Assembly (NCBI RefSeq): GCF_027587205.1 | Contig: NZ_JAPDOD010000066.1 | Span: 1-44,717 of the forward strand | Direction of reading: 5' to 3' | Length of the DNA stretch: 44,717 nucleotides | DNA from: Solirubrobacter ginsenosidimutans | GTDB lineage: Bacteria; Actinomycetota; Thermoleophilia; Solirubrobacterales; Solirubrobacteraceae | Made by a program: the position numbers and the translations under genes | Notes under the pieces: model-generated | Told to the model about the DNA's origin: nothing | Databases searched by the model: none | The model's input: the letters and a program-made list of their open reading frames with translations, nothing else | Part shown: one piece after another, positions 8,054 through 15,630 of the stretch | How positions within the stretch are numbered: the stretch's first letter is position 1 | Layout: each line of letters opens with the position of its first letter

Positions 8054-8710
8054 ATGTCATCCGCACCACCCACGCTCGGAACCGGGGCCACCCGCTCGGT
8101 CACGGTCGCGTTCGAGTCCGGCCGGCGCATGGCGCCCGACGCGCTTCGCCTGAGCCCCGACGGAGCAACCCTCGAGGTCGACTCGATCCTGAGGGTGCCG
8201 CTGAAGCTCACCCTCGGCCAGCTCCACCTCGCCCAGGTCGATCGCGGACCCGCCAAAGTCCGCGGAACCGCAGGGCGATTCCCGATCCTCCGCCGCCTCT
8301 CCGCGACCGCGGTCGTGCCGCGCGAAGAGGGCATCGAGGGGTGGTTGTGGACGAATATCGGCGGCTCGGCGCTCACGCTGATCGAGGACGACGCGCCCAC
8401 CGGCGCGCTGCTCTTCACGAAGCCGCTGGGCCCGAACGAGCTCAAGGAGGCGATGAAGCCCGAGGTGCTCGAGGCGCTCGTGGCCCGCTCCCCGCTCGGC
8501 GTCCCCGCGGTGCCCGGCTTCCTCTTCCGCGTCCAGGAGCCCGCGAACGCCGAGACGGCCTTCCGCGCGTACGGCCTCCTGCGGCCGATCACCGACCGCG
8601 AAGTCCCGCCCACGATGCGCAAGGCGTTGCCCACCGACAAGTCGGCCGACCCGGCGGTCAGCGCCCCTCCGAAGGGGCCGACGGGCAGCGTCGCGCCCCC
8701 GGGCTTCTAG
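8054..8710 (+). CDS. Uncharacterised 218-residue protein
   Basis: I do not recognise this family. No signal peptide or membrane segment is evident, and the sequence reads as a soluble alpha/beta protein with alternating short strands in residues 10-120 (for example ATLEVDSILRVPLKLTLG), a Gly-Trp-rich turn (EGWLWTNIGGSALTLI) near 95-110 and a disordered Pro/Gly-rich tail after about 190. It lies 15 bases downstream of the phosphatase gene. TACGAT at 8040-8045, 8 bases before the ATG and overlapping the previous stop, could start a leaderless message. Codon use matches its neighbours, so I consider it a real gene. Confidence 0.7.
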   Translation: MSSAPPTLGTGATRSVTVAFESGRRMAPDALRLSPDGATLEVDSILRVPLKLTLGQLHLAQVDRGPAKVRGTAGRFPILRRLSATAVVPREEGIEGWLWTNIGGSALTLIEDDAPTGALLFTKPLGPNELKEAMKPEVLEALVARSPLGVPAVPGFLFRVQEPANAETAFRAYGLLRPITDREVPPTMRKALPTDKSADPAVSAPPKGPTGSVAPPGF

Positions 8711-8721
8711 GCTCTCCCGCC

Positions 8722-8913
8722 GTGAGCGCCCCAACCGAGCACGATCCCAGCACCTGCACGCCCTGCCGCGGCACCGGCGAGTTGATCTCCGGACTCGGCG
8801 GCGAGGCGCACCGCGTGCGCTGCCCCTGGTGCGAAGGCACCGGCCGCTTCGACGCCGCGCGTGACGCGCAGGCGCCGGCCCGCGAGGGCCACCCAGCCGA
8901 CACACCGGAGTAA
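8722..8913 (+). CDS. 63-residue DnaJ-type zinc-finger protein
   Basis: A short GTG-started gene with two C-x-x-C-x-G-T-G motifs, CTPCRGTG and CPWCEGTG, 18 residues apart. This is one DnaJ-like zinc-binding unit, expected to hold one zinc through four cysteines. The tail is acidic and disordered. TAGGCT (8708-8713) lies 8 bases before the GTG and overlaps the stop of the previous gene, in agreement with the leaderless pattern seen across the window. Small free-standing proteins of this type are widespread in Actinobacteria, but no role is known to me. Confidence 0.72.
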   Translation: MSAPTEHDPSTCTPCRGTGELISGLGGEAHRVRCPWCEGTGRFDAARDAQAPAREGHPADTPE

Positions 8914-8937
8914 AGATCGAGCTCCCCGGGCCGACCA
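8911..8937 (+). promoter_or_regulatory. Degenerate sigma-28-like promoter for the minor pilin operon
   Basis: TAAAG (8911-8915, starting on the stop codon of the zinc-finger gene) is followed by GCCGACCA at 8930-8937, nine bases before the pilin ATG. Its first ten bases, TAAAGATCGA, equal those of the strong promoter at 13798. The spacer is one base shorter and the second half of the -10 is poor, so this is a weaker call than the other six. Confidence 0.4.
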
Positions 8938-8946
8938 CCCGGGCAG

Positions 8947-9384
8947 ATGCAACGCTTGAGCCCTCGCGCCGACGACGGATACACCCTCGTCGAGCTCCTC
9001 GTCGCCGTCCTCATCATCGGCATCCTGATGGCGATCAGCGTCGCCCTGCTGCTCAATCAGCAAGGGAAAGCCCAGGACGCCGAAGCGAAGACCACGGTCG
9101 TCACCGCCGCGAAGGCGATCGAGGCGTACGGCACCGACCACGGCGGCTACGGCGCGGCGACGCCGGACGATCTGGCCAAGATCGAGCGCTCGCTCGGCCA
9201 GGCCCGCGGCCTCACCGTGACCTCGACGGCCACGACGTACACGGTCGCGGTCGACTCGCTCGCCGCCCCCGGGGCGCGGTTCTCGCTGGAGCGCAACAGC
9301 TCGGGCGAAAGCATCCGCGACTGCTCGCTGCCCGGAACGGGCGCCTGCCGGGCCACCGCGGACGCGAGCGGCAACCGCTGGTGA
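8947..9384 (+). CDS. Type IV prepilin-like protein (PilA/PilE-like minor pilin)
   Basis: 145 residues. An 11-residue leader ends at the prepilin peptidase site DDG^YTLVELL, with Glu at +5, followed by a 20-residue hydrophobic helix (LLVAVLIIGILMAISVALLL). This is the class III signal of type IVa pilins. The globular part resembles the major pilin at 14001, sharing QGKAQDAEAKTTV versus QRAKAQDTTAKSDV and a C-terminal pair of cysteines (DCSLPGTGAC) that probably forms a disulphide loop. It is the first gene of a four-gene operon whose neighbours overlap it. It may initiate or cap the pilus or be an alternative pilin. Confidence 0.88.
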   Translation: MQRLSPRADDGYTLVELLVAVLIIGILMAISVALLLNQQGKAQDAEAKTTVVTAAKAIEAYGTDHGGYGAATPDDLAKIERSLGQARGLTVTSTATTYTVAVDSLAAPGARFSLERNSSGESIRDCSLPGTGACRATADASGNRW

Positions 9385-10943
9385 GCCGCGTCTCGGGTCG
9401 GCACCCCATCCGCGTCCGGCGACCCTCAACTCGCGCGCCGCAATGGTCGATGAAGAAGTCGATGGAACACTCGAGCGACCAGGCCGGCTACGCCCTCATC
9501 GAGGTCATCGTGAGTGCCGCGGTGCTCGCGCTCCTCGCCCTCGCCGTGCTCTCCGGCATCGACGGAGCGTCGCTGTCGACCGCCCGTGAGAAGGCCCGCG
9601 CCGTCGCCGGCTCGCTCGCGGAGCAGGATCAGGAGCGGCTGCGCTCCTACCGCTTCGATGCGCTCGCGACCGTGCCGCAGGCCAATCCGGTGACGATCGA
9701 CAACGTCACCTACTCGATCAAGTCCGAGGCCTCGTGGATCACCGACGACGCCAACGCCGTCCCGGCGTGCGGCACGGCGGCCCAGAAGCAGGCCGAGTAC
9801 CTGCGGATCGTCTCGACCGTCACGTCCACCATCGTCGGATCGCGGATCGCCCCGGTGCGGATCGAGTCGATGGTCGCCCCGTCGGTCGTCTACGGCCAGG
9901 ACCACGGCACGCTCGCCGTCCGGGTGGTGGACCGCGCCGGCGTCGGCGTCCCGTCGATGACGGTCAACGCCAAGGCCGACGACGGAACGCCCCTCACGCC
10001 GGCAGTGACCAACGGCCAGGGCTGCGCGCTCTTCCGCTCGATCCCGGTCGGCGCCTACACGGTCGGCGTGAACACCAGCGGATGGATCAGCAAGGCCGGC
10101 AACCAGTTGCTCGAGACGACGACGACCGTCAACCCGAACTACATCAACAACGTCTCGCTGACCTACGACCGCAAGGTCAACATGAAGATCACGGTCAAGA
10201 CCCTGCACCCGGGGGACACGTTCAGCCCGACGGCGAGCACCGCGGTTGCGTCGCAGGCCTTGAGCGTCTCCGACCAGGCCGCCGACACGGCGGTCCTGCG
10301 GACGTTCAAGCCGGTCGCCCCGGCGACGGTCGCCACCGTGTTCGACTCGCCCGACCTCTTCCCGTATTACAACTCGCCCTACAGCTACTTCACGGGCGAC
10401 TGCGGCTACATGAGCCCGACGAAGGCGTCGAGCGGGTTCTCGACCTACTTCACGACGGTCAACGCGCTCGCGGCGGTGCAGGGCGACCCGACGGTCTTCC
10501 AGCCGCAGCAGGCGACCGTCTTCCAGCCGGCGCTCAACGTCCGTCTGTTGAAGGACTCCAAGGGCACCGCGCTGAGTACGACGACGACCACGAGCACGAT
10601 CCAGGTCTACGCGAAGCTCGTCAAGCCCTCGGGCTCGACCGACACCTGTGTGTCTGCCTACTCGACGTACTTCCCGCTGGCGCTCAAGGACTGGCCGACC
10701 GCCACCTACGGCCCCAAGCCGGCAGGCGCGAACGCGACCACCAACTTCGTCGCGCAGAACGTCACAGCGTTCGACGCAGGCCTGCCATTCGGCACCTACA
10801 CGTTGTGCTTCCTGGACCAGACGTACACGACGAAGAAGACCTACACGCCGAGCGACTACGTCAACACCGCGCCGAGCGGGCGGGCATCGACGCTCGAGCT
10901 CTCGCCCACGACCGGCAACTGGGTCACGGCGTCCACATGCTGA
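9381..10943 (+). CDS. Large prepilin-like protein (PilV-like) with a carboxypeptidase-regulatory/Cna-B-like domain
   Basis: Up to 520 residues. The processing site DQAG^YALIEV with Glu at +5 and a following hydrophobic helix mark it as a prepilin. Residues about 175-240 (VRVVDRAGVGVPSMTVNAK to VPVGAYTVGVN-like) look like a carboxypeptidase-regulatory or Cna-B beta-sandwich, unusual inside a pilin. The rest is Thr/Ser-rich and extracellular-like. The GTG at 9381 overlaps the previous stop (GTGA), which favours coupling but gives a 36-residue leader. ATG 9450 would give a normal 13-residue leader. I keep 9381 with this doubt. Likely a minor or tip pilin exposed for adhesion. Confidence 0.8.
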   Translation: MSRVSGRHPIRVRRPSTRAPQWSMKKSMEHSSDQAGYALIEVIVSAAVLALLALAVLSGIDGASLSTAREKARAVAGSLAEQDQERLRSYRFDALATVPQANPVTIDNVTYSIKSEASWITDDANAVPACGTAAQKQAEYLRIVSTVTSTIVGSRIAPVRIESMVAPSVVYGQDHGTLAVRVVDRAGVGVPSMTVNAKADDGTPLTPAVTNGQGCALFRSIPVGAYTVGVNTSGWISKAGNQLLETTTTVNPNYINNVSLTYDRKVNMKITVKTLHPGDTFSPTASTAVASQALSVSDQAADTAVLRTFKPVAPATVATVFDSPDLFPYYNSPYSYFTGDCGYMSPTKASSGFSTYFTTVNALAAVQGDPTVFQPQQATVFQPALNVRLLKDSKGTALSTTTTTSTIQVYAKLVKPSGSTDTCVSAYSTYFPLALKDWPTATYGPKPAGANATTNFVAQNVTAFDAGLPFGTYTLCFLDQTYTTKKTYTPSDYVNTAPSGRASTLELSPTTGNWVTASTC

Positions 10944-11695
10944 ACCGCCTTCGCCACGACGAGCGCGGCTTCACGCTGCCCGAGCTGCTGATCACGCTGA
11001 TCATCGCGCTCACGGTCTCGCTCGCGACCTTCTCGCTGATCGACTTCGTGATGAAACGCACCGGCGAGATCGCGAGCCGCGTCGAGACCGTCCAGCGCGC
11101 GCGGACCGCGATGGACCAGGTCACCCGGTTGCTGCGCTCGCAGGTCTGCGCGTGGCGCGGCGACGACGCCCTGATGACCGGCTCACGGTCGCTCTACTCC
11201 GCCTCGCCCACGGCGGTCACGCCGTTCACGGACTTCAGCAGCGAGACACTCGTCAGCGGCGTCCTGCCCGCCCCGGCGCTGCGCACGCTCACGCTGTCGA
11301 ACCCCGTCAACGGCACCCTGACCGAGACCACGATTCCCGGTAAGTGGGTCGGTGGCAAGGTCTCCTACACCTACGCGGGCGTGACGACGACGACACGTCA
11401 GGTCCTGACGAACGTCTCGCTGTACACGCCGGTCGGCAGCACCGCCGATCCCACCCCGCTGTTCCGCTACTTCACGTTCAACGCCGCCGACCCGCCGCAG
11501 CCGATCAACGAGGTCGGCGTGGGACGCGCTCTGACGGCGGACGAGCTCGAGAGCGTCGCGAAGATCACGGTCACGTTCCGCGTGCTCACCGCCGCGGGTG
11601 ACGCGAAAGGCTCGACCGTGCTGACCGGCGACGTCTATGTCCGGACCGCGGACCCCAACGCCGAGGACCCCCAGCCGAAATGCGCAACGACATGA
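10937..11695 (+). CDS. Prepilin-like protein, PilW/PilJ type
   Basis: 252 residues. The 11-residue leader MLNRLRHDERG is followed by ^FTLPELLITLIIALTVSLA, a clear prepilin peptidase site with Glu at +5. The globular part starts with a long amphipathic helix (RVETVQRARTAMDQVTRLLR), typical of PilW/PilJ minor pilins, which belong to the tip priming complex in other systems. The start overlaps the previous stop by 7 bases and the 3' end overlaps the next gene by 16 bases, so all four genes should be co-translated. Family by leader and order; specific symbol not assigned. Confidence 0.82.
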   Translation: MLNRLRHDERGFTLPELLITLIIALTVSLATFSLIDFVMKRTGEIASRVETVQRARTAMDQVTRLLRSQVCAWRGDDALMTGSRSLYSASPTAVTPFTDFSSETLVSGVLPAPALRTLTLSNPVNGTLTETTIPGKWVGGKVSYTYAGVTTTTRQVLTNVSLYTPVGSTADPTPLFRYFTFNAADPPQPINEVGVGRALTADELESVAKITVTFRVLTAAGDAKGSTVLTGDVYVRTADPNAEDPQPKCATT

Positions 11696-13362
11696 TCATG
11701 CAGCTCAACGCACGCGCGGAGCGCGGCTTCTCCATGTTCATCGTGATCATGGCCATGTTCGTGACGTCGATGTTCGTCGCCGCGGCGTTCGCGGCCGCGA
11801 ACGGCGACCTTCCGGTCTCCGGCGTGGCCGTCCAGCGCAAGTCGACGTACGCCGCCGCCGAGGCCGGCTTGAACTTCTACCTCAATCGCCTCCAGGTCGA
11901 CCCGGACTACTGGACCAAGTGCGCCTCGGGCCCGGCGCCCAACGGGAGCGAGCTCAACCCGGTCAACCAGCTCTGGGACGGCAGCGGGGCGGACCCGCGC
12001 CGCTGGCGGACGATCCCGGGCGCGACCGACCAGTACACGATCGAGCTGATCCCGGCCCCGGGCTACACGTCCTGCGACACGACCAAGCAGCAGTCGTTCG
12101 TGGATCTCGACACGGGCACGTTCAAGATCAAGGCGACCGGGCGCACGTCGTCGACGGCCACCCGCACCCGGTCGATCATCGCCACGTTCCGGCGCGACAG
12201 CTTCCTCAACTTCGTCTACTTCACCAACTACGAGAACCGCGATCCGGCGGCGGAGTCCGATAAGGACAAGCGCGAGGACCAGCAGCGCGACTGCGCCGAC
12301 AAGTACCGCTCGGCGCGCGCAGGGAAGGGCTGCCCGGAGATCCAGTTCGCCACCGGCGACGCGATCAACGGCCCGCTGCACACCAACGACGAGAACCTCT
12401 ACATCTGCAGCACGCCGACGTTCGGGCGCACGCTGAACAAGGACGGAACCCCGCGCCCGACGAAGACCGACACGGTCGAGGTCTCAGGCGGCGGCACCGG
12501 CCACATCGCGACGCCGCCACCGCCGCCCCCGGCACAGGCGCCGAACCCGCCCTGCCAGGACTCGCCGACGATCAACACCGCCCTGCCCGGCGGGTTCAAG
12601 ACCAAGTCGCAGAAGCTCGCGCTGCCGGACAGCAACGCCGCGCTGGAGAGCATCGCGCTCAACAGCTCGAGCCGGTACGCGGGCCTCACCCGCATCCGCC
12701 TGCGCGGCACCGTGATGGACATCACGAAGGCCGACGGCAGCACCGTCACAGGCGCGGCGTGGCCGACGAGCGGCGTCGTGTACGTCGCCAACAACGGTCC
12801 GTGCGAAGGGGAGATCCCGACGGCGGCCGACTATGACGAGTCGCCCACCTGCGGGAACGTCTACGTCAGCGGCACGTACTCGCAGTCGCTGACGATCGCG
12901 GCCGCGAACGACATCATCGTCGCGCCGACGTCGAGTGACAAGACCGATGCGAACCTCACGCAGAGCGGCTCCAACGACGCGATGCTCGGACTCGTCGCCA
13001 ACAACTTCGTCCGCGTCCAGCATCGCTCGGCACGCACGGGCAACCCCTGCACCACCGACACCACATCGTGGCCGGCGATCACGAACGTGACGATCGAGGC
13101 CGCGATCCTCGCGCTCCAGCACTCCTTCATCGTCGACAACTACCAGTGCGGCAAGCTCGGCCAGCTCAGCGTCACCGGCGCGATCGTCCAGAAGTACCGC
13201 GGACCCGTCGGCACCGGCACGGCCACGTCCAACACATCCGGCTACCTGAAGAACTACTGGTACGACGATCGCTTCCGCTATCGCTCCCCGCCGTACTTCC
13301 TCACGCCGGTCGACGCCGCATGGGACATCGTGCGCGTCCACGAGTACGTCAAGGGCAACTAG
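11680..13362 (+). CDS. Large PilX-like prepilin/minor pilin
   Basis: 560 residues. The leader ends in ARAERG^FSMFIVIMAMFVTSMFVAAAFA. As in PilX proteins the Glu at +5 is missing and the helix is followed by a conserved KSTYAAAEAGLNFYLNRL. The large body contains a Pro-run (PPPPPPA, about residues 284-290) and many Cys, Asn and Thr, as expected for a surface-exposed protein. PilX is normally below 250 residues, so the long C-terminal part is an extension of unknown fold. Last gene of the minor pilin operon; its stop overlaps the convergent gene at 13359 by 4 bases. Confidence 0.78.
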   Translation: MRNDMIMQLNARAERGFSMFIVIMAMFVTSMFVAAAFAAANGDLPVSGVAVQRKSTYAAAEAGLNFYLNRLQVDPDYWTKCASGPAPNGSELNPVNQLWDGSGADPRRWRTIPGATDQYTIELIPAPGYTSCDTTKQQSFVDLDTGTFKIKATGRTSSTATRTRSIIATFRRDSFLNFVYFTNYENRDPAAESDKDKREDQQRDCADKYRSARAGKGCPEIQFATGDAINGPLHTNDENLYICSTPTFGRTLNKDGTPRPTKTDTVEVSGGGTGHIATPPPPPPAQAPNPPCQDSPTINTALPGGFKTKSQKLALPDSNAALESIALNSSSRYAGLTRIRLRGTVMDITKADGSTVTGAAWPTSGVVYVANNGPCEGEIPTAADYDESPTCGNVYVSGTYSQSLTIAAANDIIVAPTSSDKTDANLTQSGSNDAMLGLVANNFVRVQHRSARTGNPCTTDTTSWPAITNVTIEAAILALQHSFIVDNYQCGKLGQLSVTGAIVQKYRGPVGTGTATSNTSGYLKNYWYDDRFRYRSPPYFLTPVDAAWDIVRVHEYVKGN

Positions 13363-13775
13363 CGCACTTCGAGCGTGCCGATCTGGCGCTCCTCGTTGAC
13401 GAGGACGACCGGGTAGGCACCAGGCGTGTCGGCCAGCAGTTCGAACCGGGTAGGGATGCCCGGTTCGAGGCCTTTCATGGACACGTAGCCGACCGCGACG
13501 CTGTCGATCACGTCGCCGTCGACGATCAGCTCGACACGGTCGCCGAGCTCGGCCTGGACCGTCTTTTCCTGCGCTCCCGCGTTCGCCGAGAGCTTCCCCG
13601 TGACGTCGAACGCGTCCGGGTCGGTCAGCGGCGCCTGCCCGGCGACCTGTGGCGCCGTCCCCGCAGCGTCGCCTGTGGGCGTTTTCACGCCATTCTCAGG
13701 CGGAGCCACGGTGACGACGAGGACCATTAGGCCCAGCAGCACAAGCACGATGAGGGTCATCCGTCGGGTCAACAC
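13359..13775 (-). CDS. Membrane-anchored cupredoxin-like protein without copper ligands
   Basis: 138 residues from GTG. Residues 6-23 (MTLIVLVLLGLMVLVVTV) form one N-terminal membrane helix, so the rest should be outside the cytoplasm. After a disordered Pro/Ala stretch, residues 70-138 (GDRVELIVDGDVIDSV, FELLADTPGAYPVVL, IGTLEVR) have the strand pattern of a cupredoxin such as the EfeO N-terminal domain, but no Cys-His-Met copper loop is present. Upstream on its own strand TAACCT lies 8 bases before the GTG, giving a leaderless promoter back-to-back with the pilin promoter. Function unknown; position suggests a link with the pilus. Confidence 0.68.
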   Translation of the reverse strand: MLTRRMTLIVLVLLGLMVLVVTVAPPENGVKTPTGDAAGTAPQVAGQAPLTDPDAFDVTGKLSANAGAQEKTVQAELGDRVELIVDGDVIDSVAVGYVSMKGLEPGIPTRFELLADTPGAYPVVLVNEERQIGTLEVR

Positions 13776-13783
13776 CCCATACG

Positions 13784-13789
13784 AGGTTA
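13784..13789 (-). promoter_or_regulatory. -10 element (TAACCT) of the cupredoxin-like gene
   Basis: On the minus strand TAACCT is followed by 8 bases and then the GTG start at 13775. It lies 9 bases from the -35 of the plus-strand sigma-28-like promoter, so the two divergent promoters nearly touch. Confidence 0.45.
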
Positions 13790-13797
13790 GAGAGGGG

Positions 13798-13825
13798 TAA
13801 AGATCGAAGCGAAGGGTGCCGATAC
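13798..13825 (+). promoter_or_regulatory. Sigma-28-like promoter of the riboswitch-pilin unit
   Basis: TAAAG (13798-13802) and GCCGATAC (13818-13825) are separated so that 16 bases lie between TAAA and GCCG. This closely matches the FliA/SigD/WhiG promoter (TAAA, about 15 bases, GCCGATAA). The riboswitch aptamer begins 16 bases after the -10. Confidence 0.75.
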
Positions 13826-13841
13826 CTGGGGTAGCCAGACC

Positions 13842-13925
13842 GAGGTGTCAAAGGCAAATCGCTCGTGAGGGCGAGGCGCAAAGCCACGGGGCTCCGCGGA
13901 TCGGAGCCGGCCGGGCTGCCACTTC
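13842..13925 (+). promoter_or_regulatory. c-di-GMP-I (GEMM-I) riboswitch
   Basis: Every core element of the class I cyclic di-GMP aptamer can be read. P1 is GAGGTG (13842-13847) pairing with CACTTC (13920-13925). The conserved AAAGGCAAA follows. P2 is TCGCTC/GGGCGA capped by a GTGA (GNRA) tetraloop. Then comes the invariant CGCAAAGCCACGGG, with P3 GGCTCCG/CGGAGCC, and finally CCGGGCTGCC, the tetraloop-receptor side. About 60 bases separate it from AGGAGGG (13985-13991), the ribosome site of the pilin. CCCT (13979-13982) could pair with AGGG in that site, so translation control is one option. Whether the ligand turns expression on or off cannot be read. Confidence 0.93.
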
Positions 13926-14000
13926 CGGCAGAACGGGACCAAGGACCTGGCAAGGCAAAACACCACAGGCCCAACGATCCCTTCAGGAGGGTTCACCCAC

Positions 14001-14435
14001 ATGCTGCACAAGCTTCGCCAGCGCGCTCAGGACGAGAAGGGCTTCACGCTCATCGAGCTCCTGGTCGTCATCTTGATCATCGGCATCCTTGCCGCGATCG
14101 CCCTCCCCGCGTTCCTCAACCAGCGCGCCAAGGCACAGGACACCACCGCCAAGAGCGACGTCCGCACGGCGCAGACCGCGATGGAGACCTACTACACCGA
14201 CAACCAGACGTACGTCGGCGCTACGGCCCTCGTCCTGCAGGGCATCGAGCCGGCCCTCAAGAACGCCCCGACGCTCGACACTGGCACGCCTACGCTGAAC
14301 ACCTACACGATCAAGGTGACGTCGAAGAGCTCGGACGCCACGGTCTACTCGATCACGAACAACGCGGGCAGCGTGACCCGCTCCTGCGACGATCCCGGCT
14401 CGGGCGGCTGCAAGGGCCCCGTCGGCAGCTGGTAG
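14001..14435 (+). CDS. pilA: Type IV major pilin (PilA-like)
   Basis: 144 residues. The 14-residue leader MLHKLRQRAQDEKG is cut before FTLIELLVVILIIGILAAIALPAFLNQ, the classical type IVa pilin helix with Phe +1, Glu +5 and the Pro kink. The globular domain ends with two cysteines (SCDDPGSGGC), the usual D-region disulphide. Strong ribosome site AGGAGGG, in contrast to most genes here, suits a highly made structural protein. It is transcribed alone from a sigma-28-like promoter through a c-di-GMP-I riboswitch and ends in a strong terminator, so it is the likely major subunit, controlled apart from the assembly genes. Confidence 0.93.
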   Translation: MLHKLRQRAQDEKGFTLIELLVVILIIGILAAIALPAFLNQRAKAQDTTAKSDVRTAQTAMETYYTDNQTYVGATALVLQGIEPALKNAPTLDTGTPTLNTYTIKVTSKSSDATVYSITNNAGSVTRSCDDPGSGGCKGPVGSW

Positions 14436-14462
14436 TCAGCTCCCGCTGATCTGAACCCTCCG

Positions 14463-14488
14463 CGAAGCGGGCCCTCGGGCCCGCTTCG
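14463..14488 (+). terminator. Intrinsic terminator after the major pilin
   Basis: An 11-bp GC-rich stem, CGAAGCGGGCC with GGCCCGCTTCG, around the loop CTCG, followed by TGCGTTT. It separates pilA from pilM. Confidence 0.8.
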
Positions 14489-14505
14489 TGCGTTTAAGAC
14501 CCCAC

Positions 14506-14533
14506 TCAAGGGGCCCTGGGCGGCTGCCGATAC
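14506..14533 (+). promoter_or_regulatory. Sigma-28-like promoter of pilM
   Basis: TCAAG (14506-14510) and GCCGATAC (14526-14533) have the same spacing as the copy at 13798. The -10 ends 7 bases before the GTG start of pilM, so the transcript would be leaderless. Confidence 0.7.
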
Positions 14534-14540
14534 AAGCCTC

Positions 14541-15584
14541 GTGCTCCGTAAGAAGAAGCGTTCCCAGCAGGCCAGCGTCGTCGGGCTCGAGCTCGACGCC
14601 GGCCACGTTGCTGCCGCCGAGGTCTCTGTCGACGGCCCCCTCACCCTGACCCGCGGCGCGGTCGCCGAGCTCCGGCCCGGCATCATGCGCGACGGCGAGG
14701 TCGCCGATCCGATCGCTCTCGCGGACGCCATCAAGGCGCTCTTCGCCGAGCACGATCTGCCCAAGACCGTCCGCCTCGGCATCGCGCATCAGCGCATCGT
14801 CGTGCGCACGCTCGACCTCGAGGCGACCCTCGACGACCCGAAGGCGCTCTCCGCCGCGGTCAAGGCCGCGGCGCCGGATCACATCCCGATGCCGATGGAC
14901 GAGGCCGTGCTGGACTTCCAGCCGCTCGGCGTCGTCAACACGCCGCTCGGCCTGCGTTCGCGCGTCGTCGTCGTCGCCGTCCGCCGCGAGATGGTCGAGC
15001 GCGCCGCCGCCGCCCTCGAAGGCGCCGGTCTCAAGCTCGAGGGCATCGACCTCTCCGCGTTCGGCATGGTCCGCGCGCTGGCCTCCGAGCACGAGGGCGC
15101 GGTCCTCTACATCAACGTCGCGGGGCTGGTCAACGTCGCCGTCGCCAACGCCAGCGGGTGCCTCTTCACCCGTGCCTCCGCGGGCGGCGTCGAGACGATC
15201 GCCTCCGGCCTCGCCGAGCGCCGCGGTCTCACGCTCGAGCATGCGCGGGCGTGGATCTCGCACGTCGGCCTTGCGGCGCCGCTGGACGGCATCGAGGGCG
15301 ACGCGGACCTGATCAGCGCGACCCGCCTGGCGTTGGAGGACGGCGTGCGCGAGCTCGCCGACAGCATCCGGACCTCGCTGAACTTCTATCGCACGCAGGA
15401 CTCCTCCGAGACGGTCGAGCTCGGCGTCGTCACCGGCGCCGCGGCCACGATCCCCGGCTTTGTGGAGCGTCTGAGCGAGCAGCTGCGCCTGCCGCTGGAG
15501 GCGCGTGTCATCCCCGCCCCTGACGACGTCGACGCGGGCCGCCTGACGGTCGCCGCCGGCCTCGCGATCGCCGAGCGCTCATAG
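14541..15584 (+). CDS. pilM: Type IV pilus assembly protein PilM
   Basis: 347 residues with an actin-like (FtsA/MreB) fold. VVGLELDAGHVAAAEV is the first phosphate loop, followed by a PilM-type body with PMPMDEAVLDFQPLG, VVVVAVRREMVE, GIDLSAFGMVRAL and the C-terminal VVTGAAATIPGFVERLS nucleotide loop. PilM binds the cytoplasmic tail of PilN and links the inner-membrane platform to the motor. The GTG start has no Shine-Dalgarno but is placed exactly for a leaderless transcript. It is followed by the prepilin peptidase gene and then pilN, pilO and a PilP-like gene. The pilB, pilT and pilC genes are not in the window. Confidence 0.92.
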   Translation: MLRKKKRSQQASVVGLELDAGHVAAAEVSVDGPLTLTRGAVAELRPGIMRDGEVADPIALADAIKALFAEHDLPKTVRLGIAHQRIVVRTLDLEATLDDPKALSAAVKAAAPDHIPMPMDEAVLDFQPLGVVNTPLGLRSRVVVVAVRREMVERAAAALEGAGLKLEGIDLSAFGMVRALASEHEGAVLYINVAGLVNVAVANASGCLFTRASAGGVETIASGLAERRGLTLEHARAWISHVGLAAPLDGIEGDADLISATRLALEDGVRELADSIRTSLNFYRTQDSSETVELGVVTGAAATIPGFVERLSEQLRLPLEARVIPAPDDVDAGRLTVAAGLAIAERS

Positions 15585-15630
15585 AGGCGCGGCGCATCAT
15601 CCGCCCCCGGTCCGCCACACTCCACCGCCG

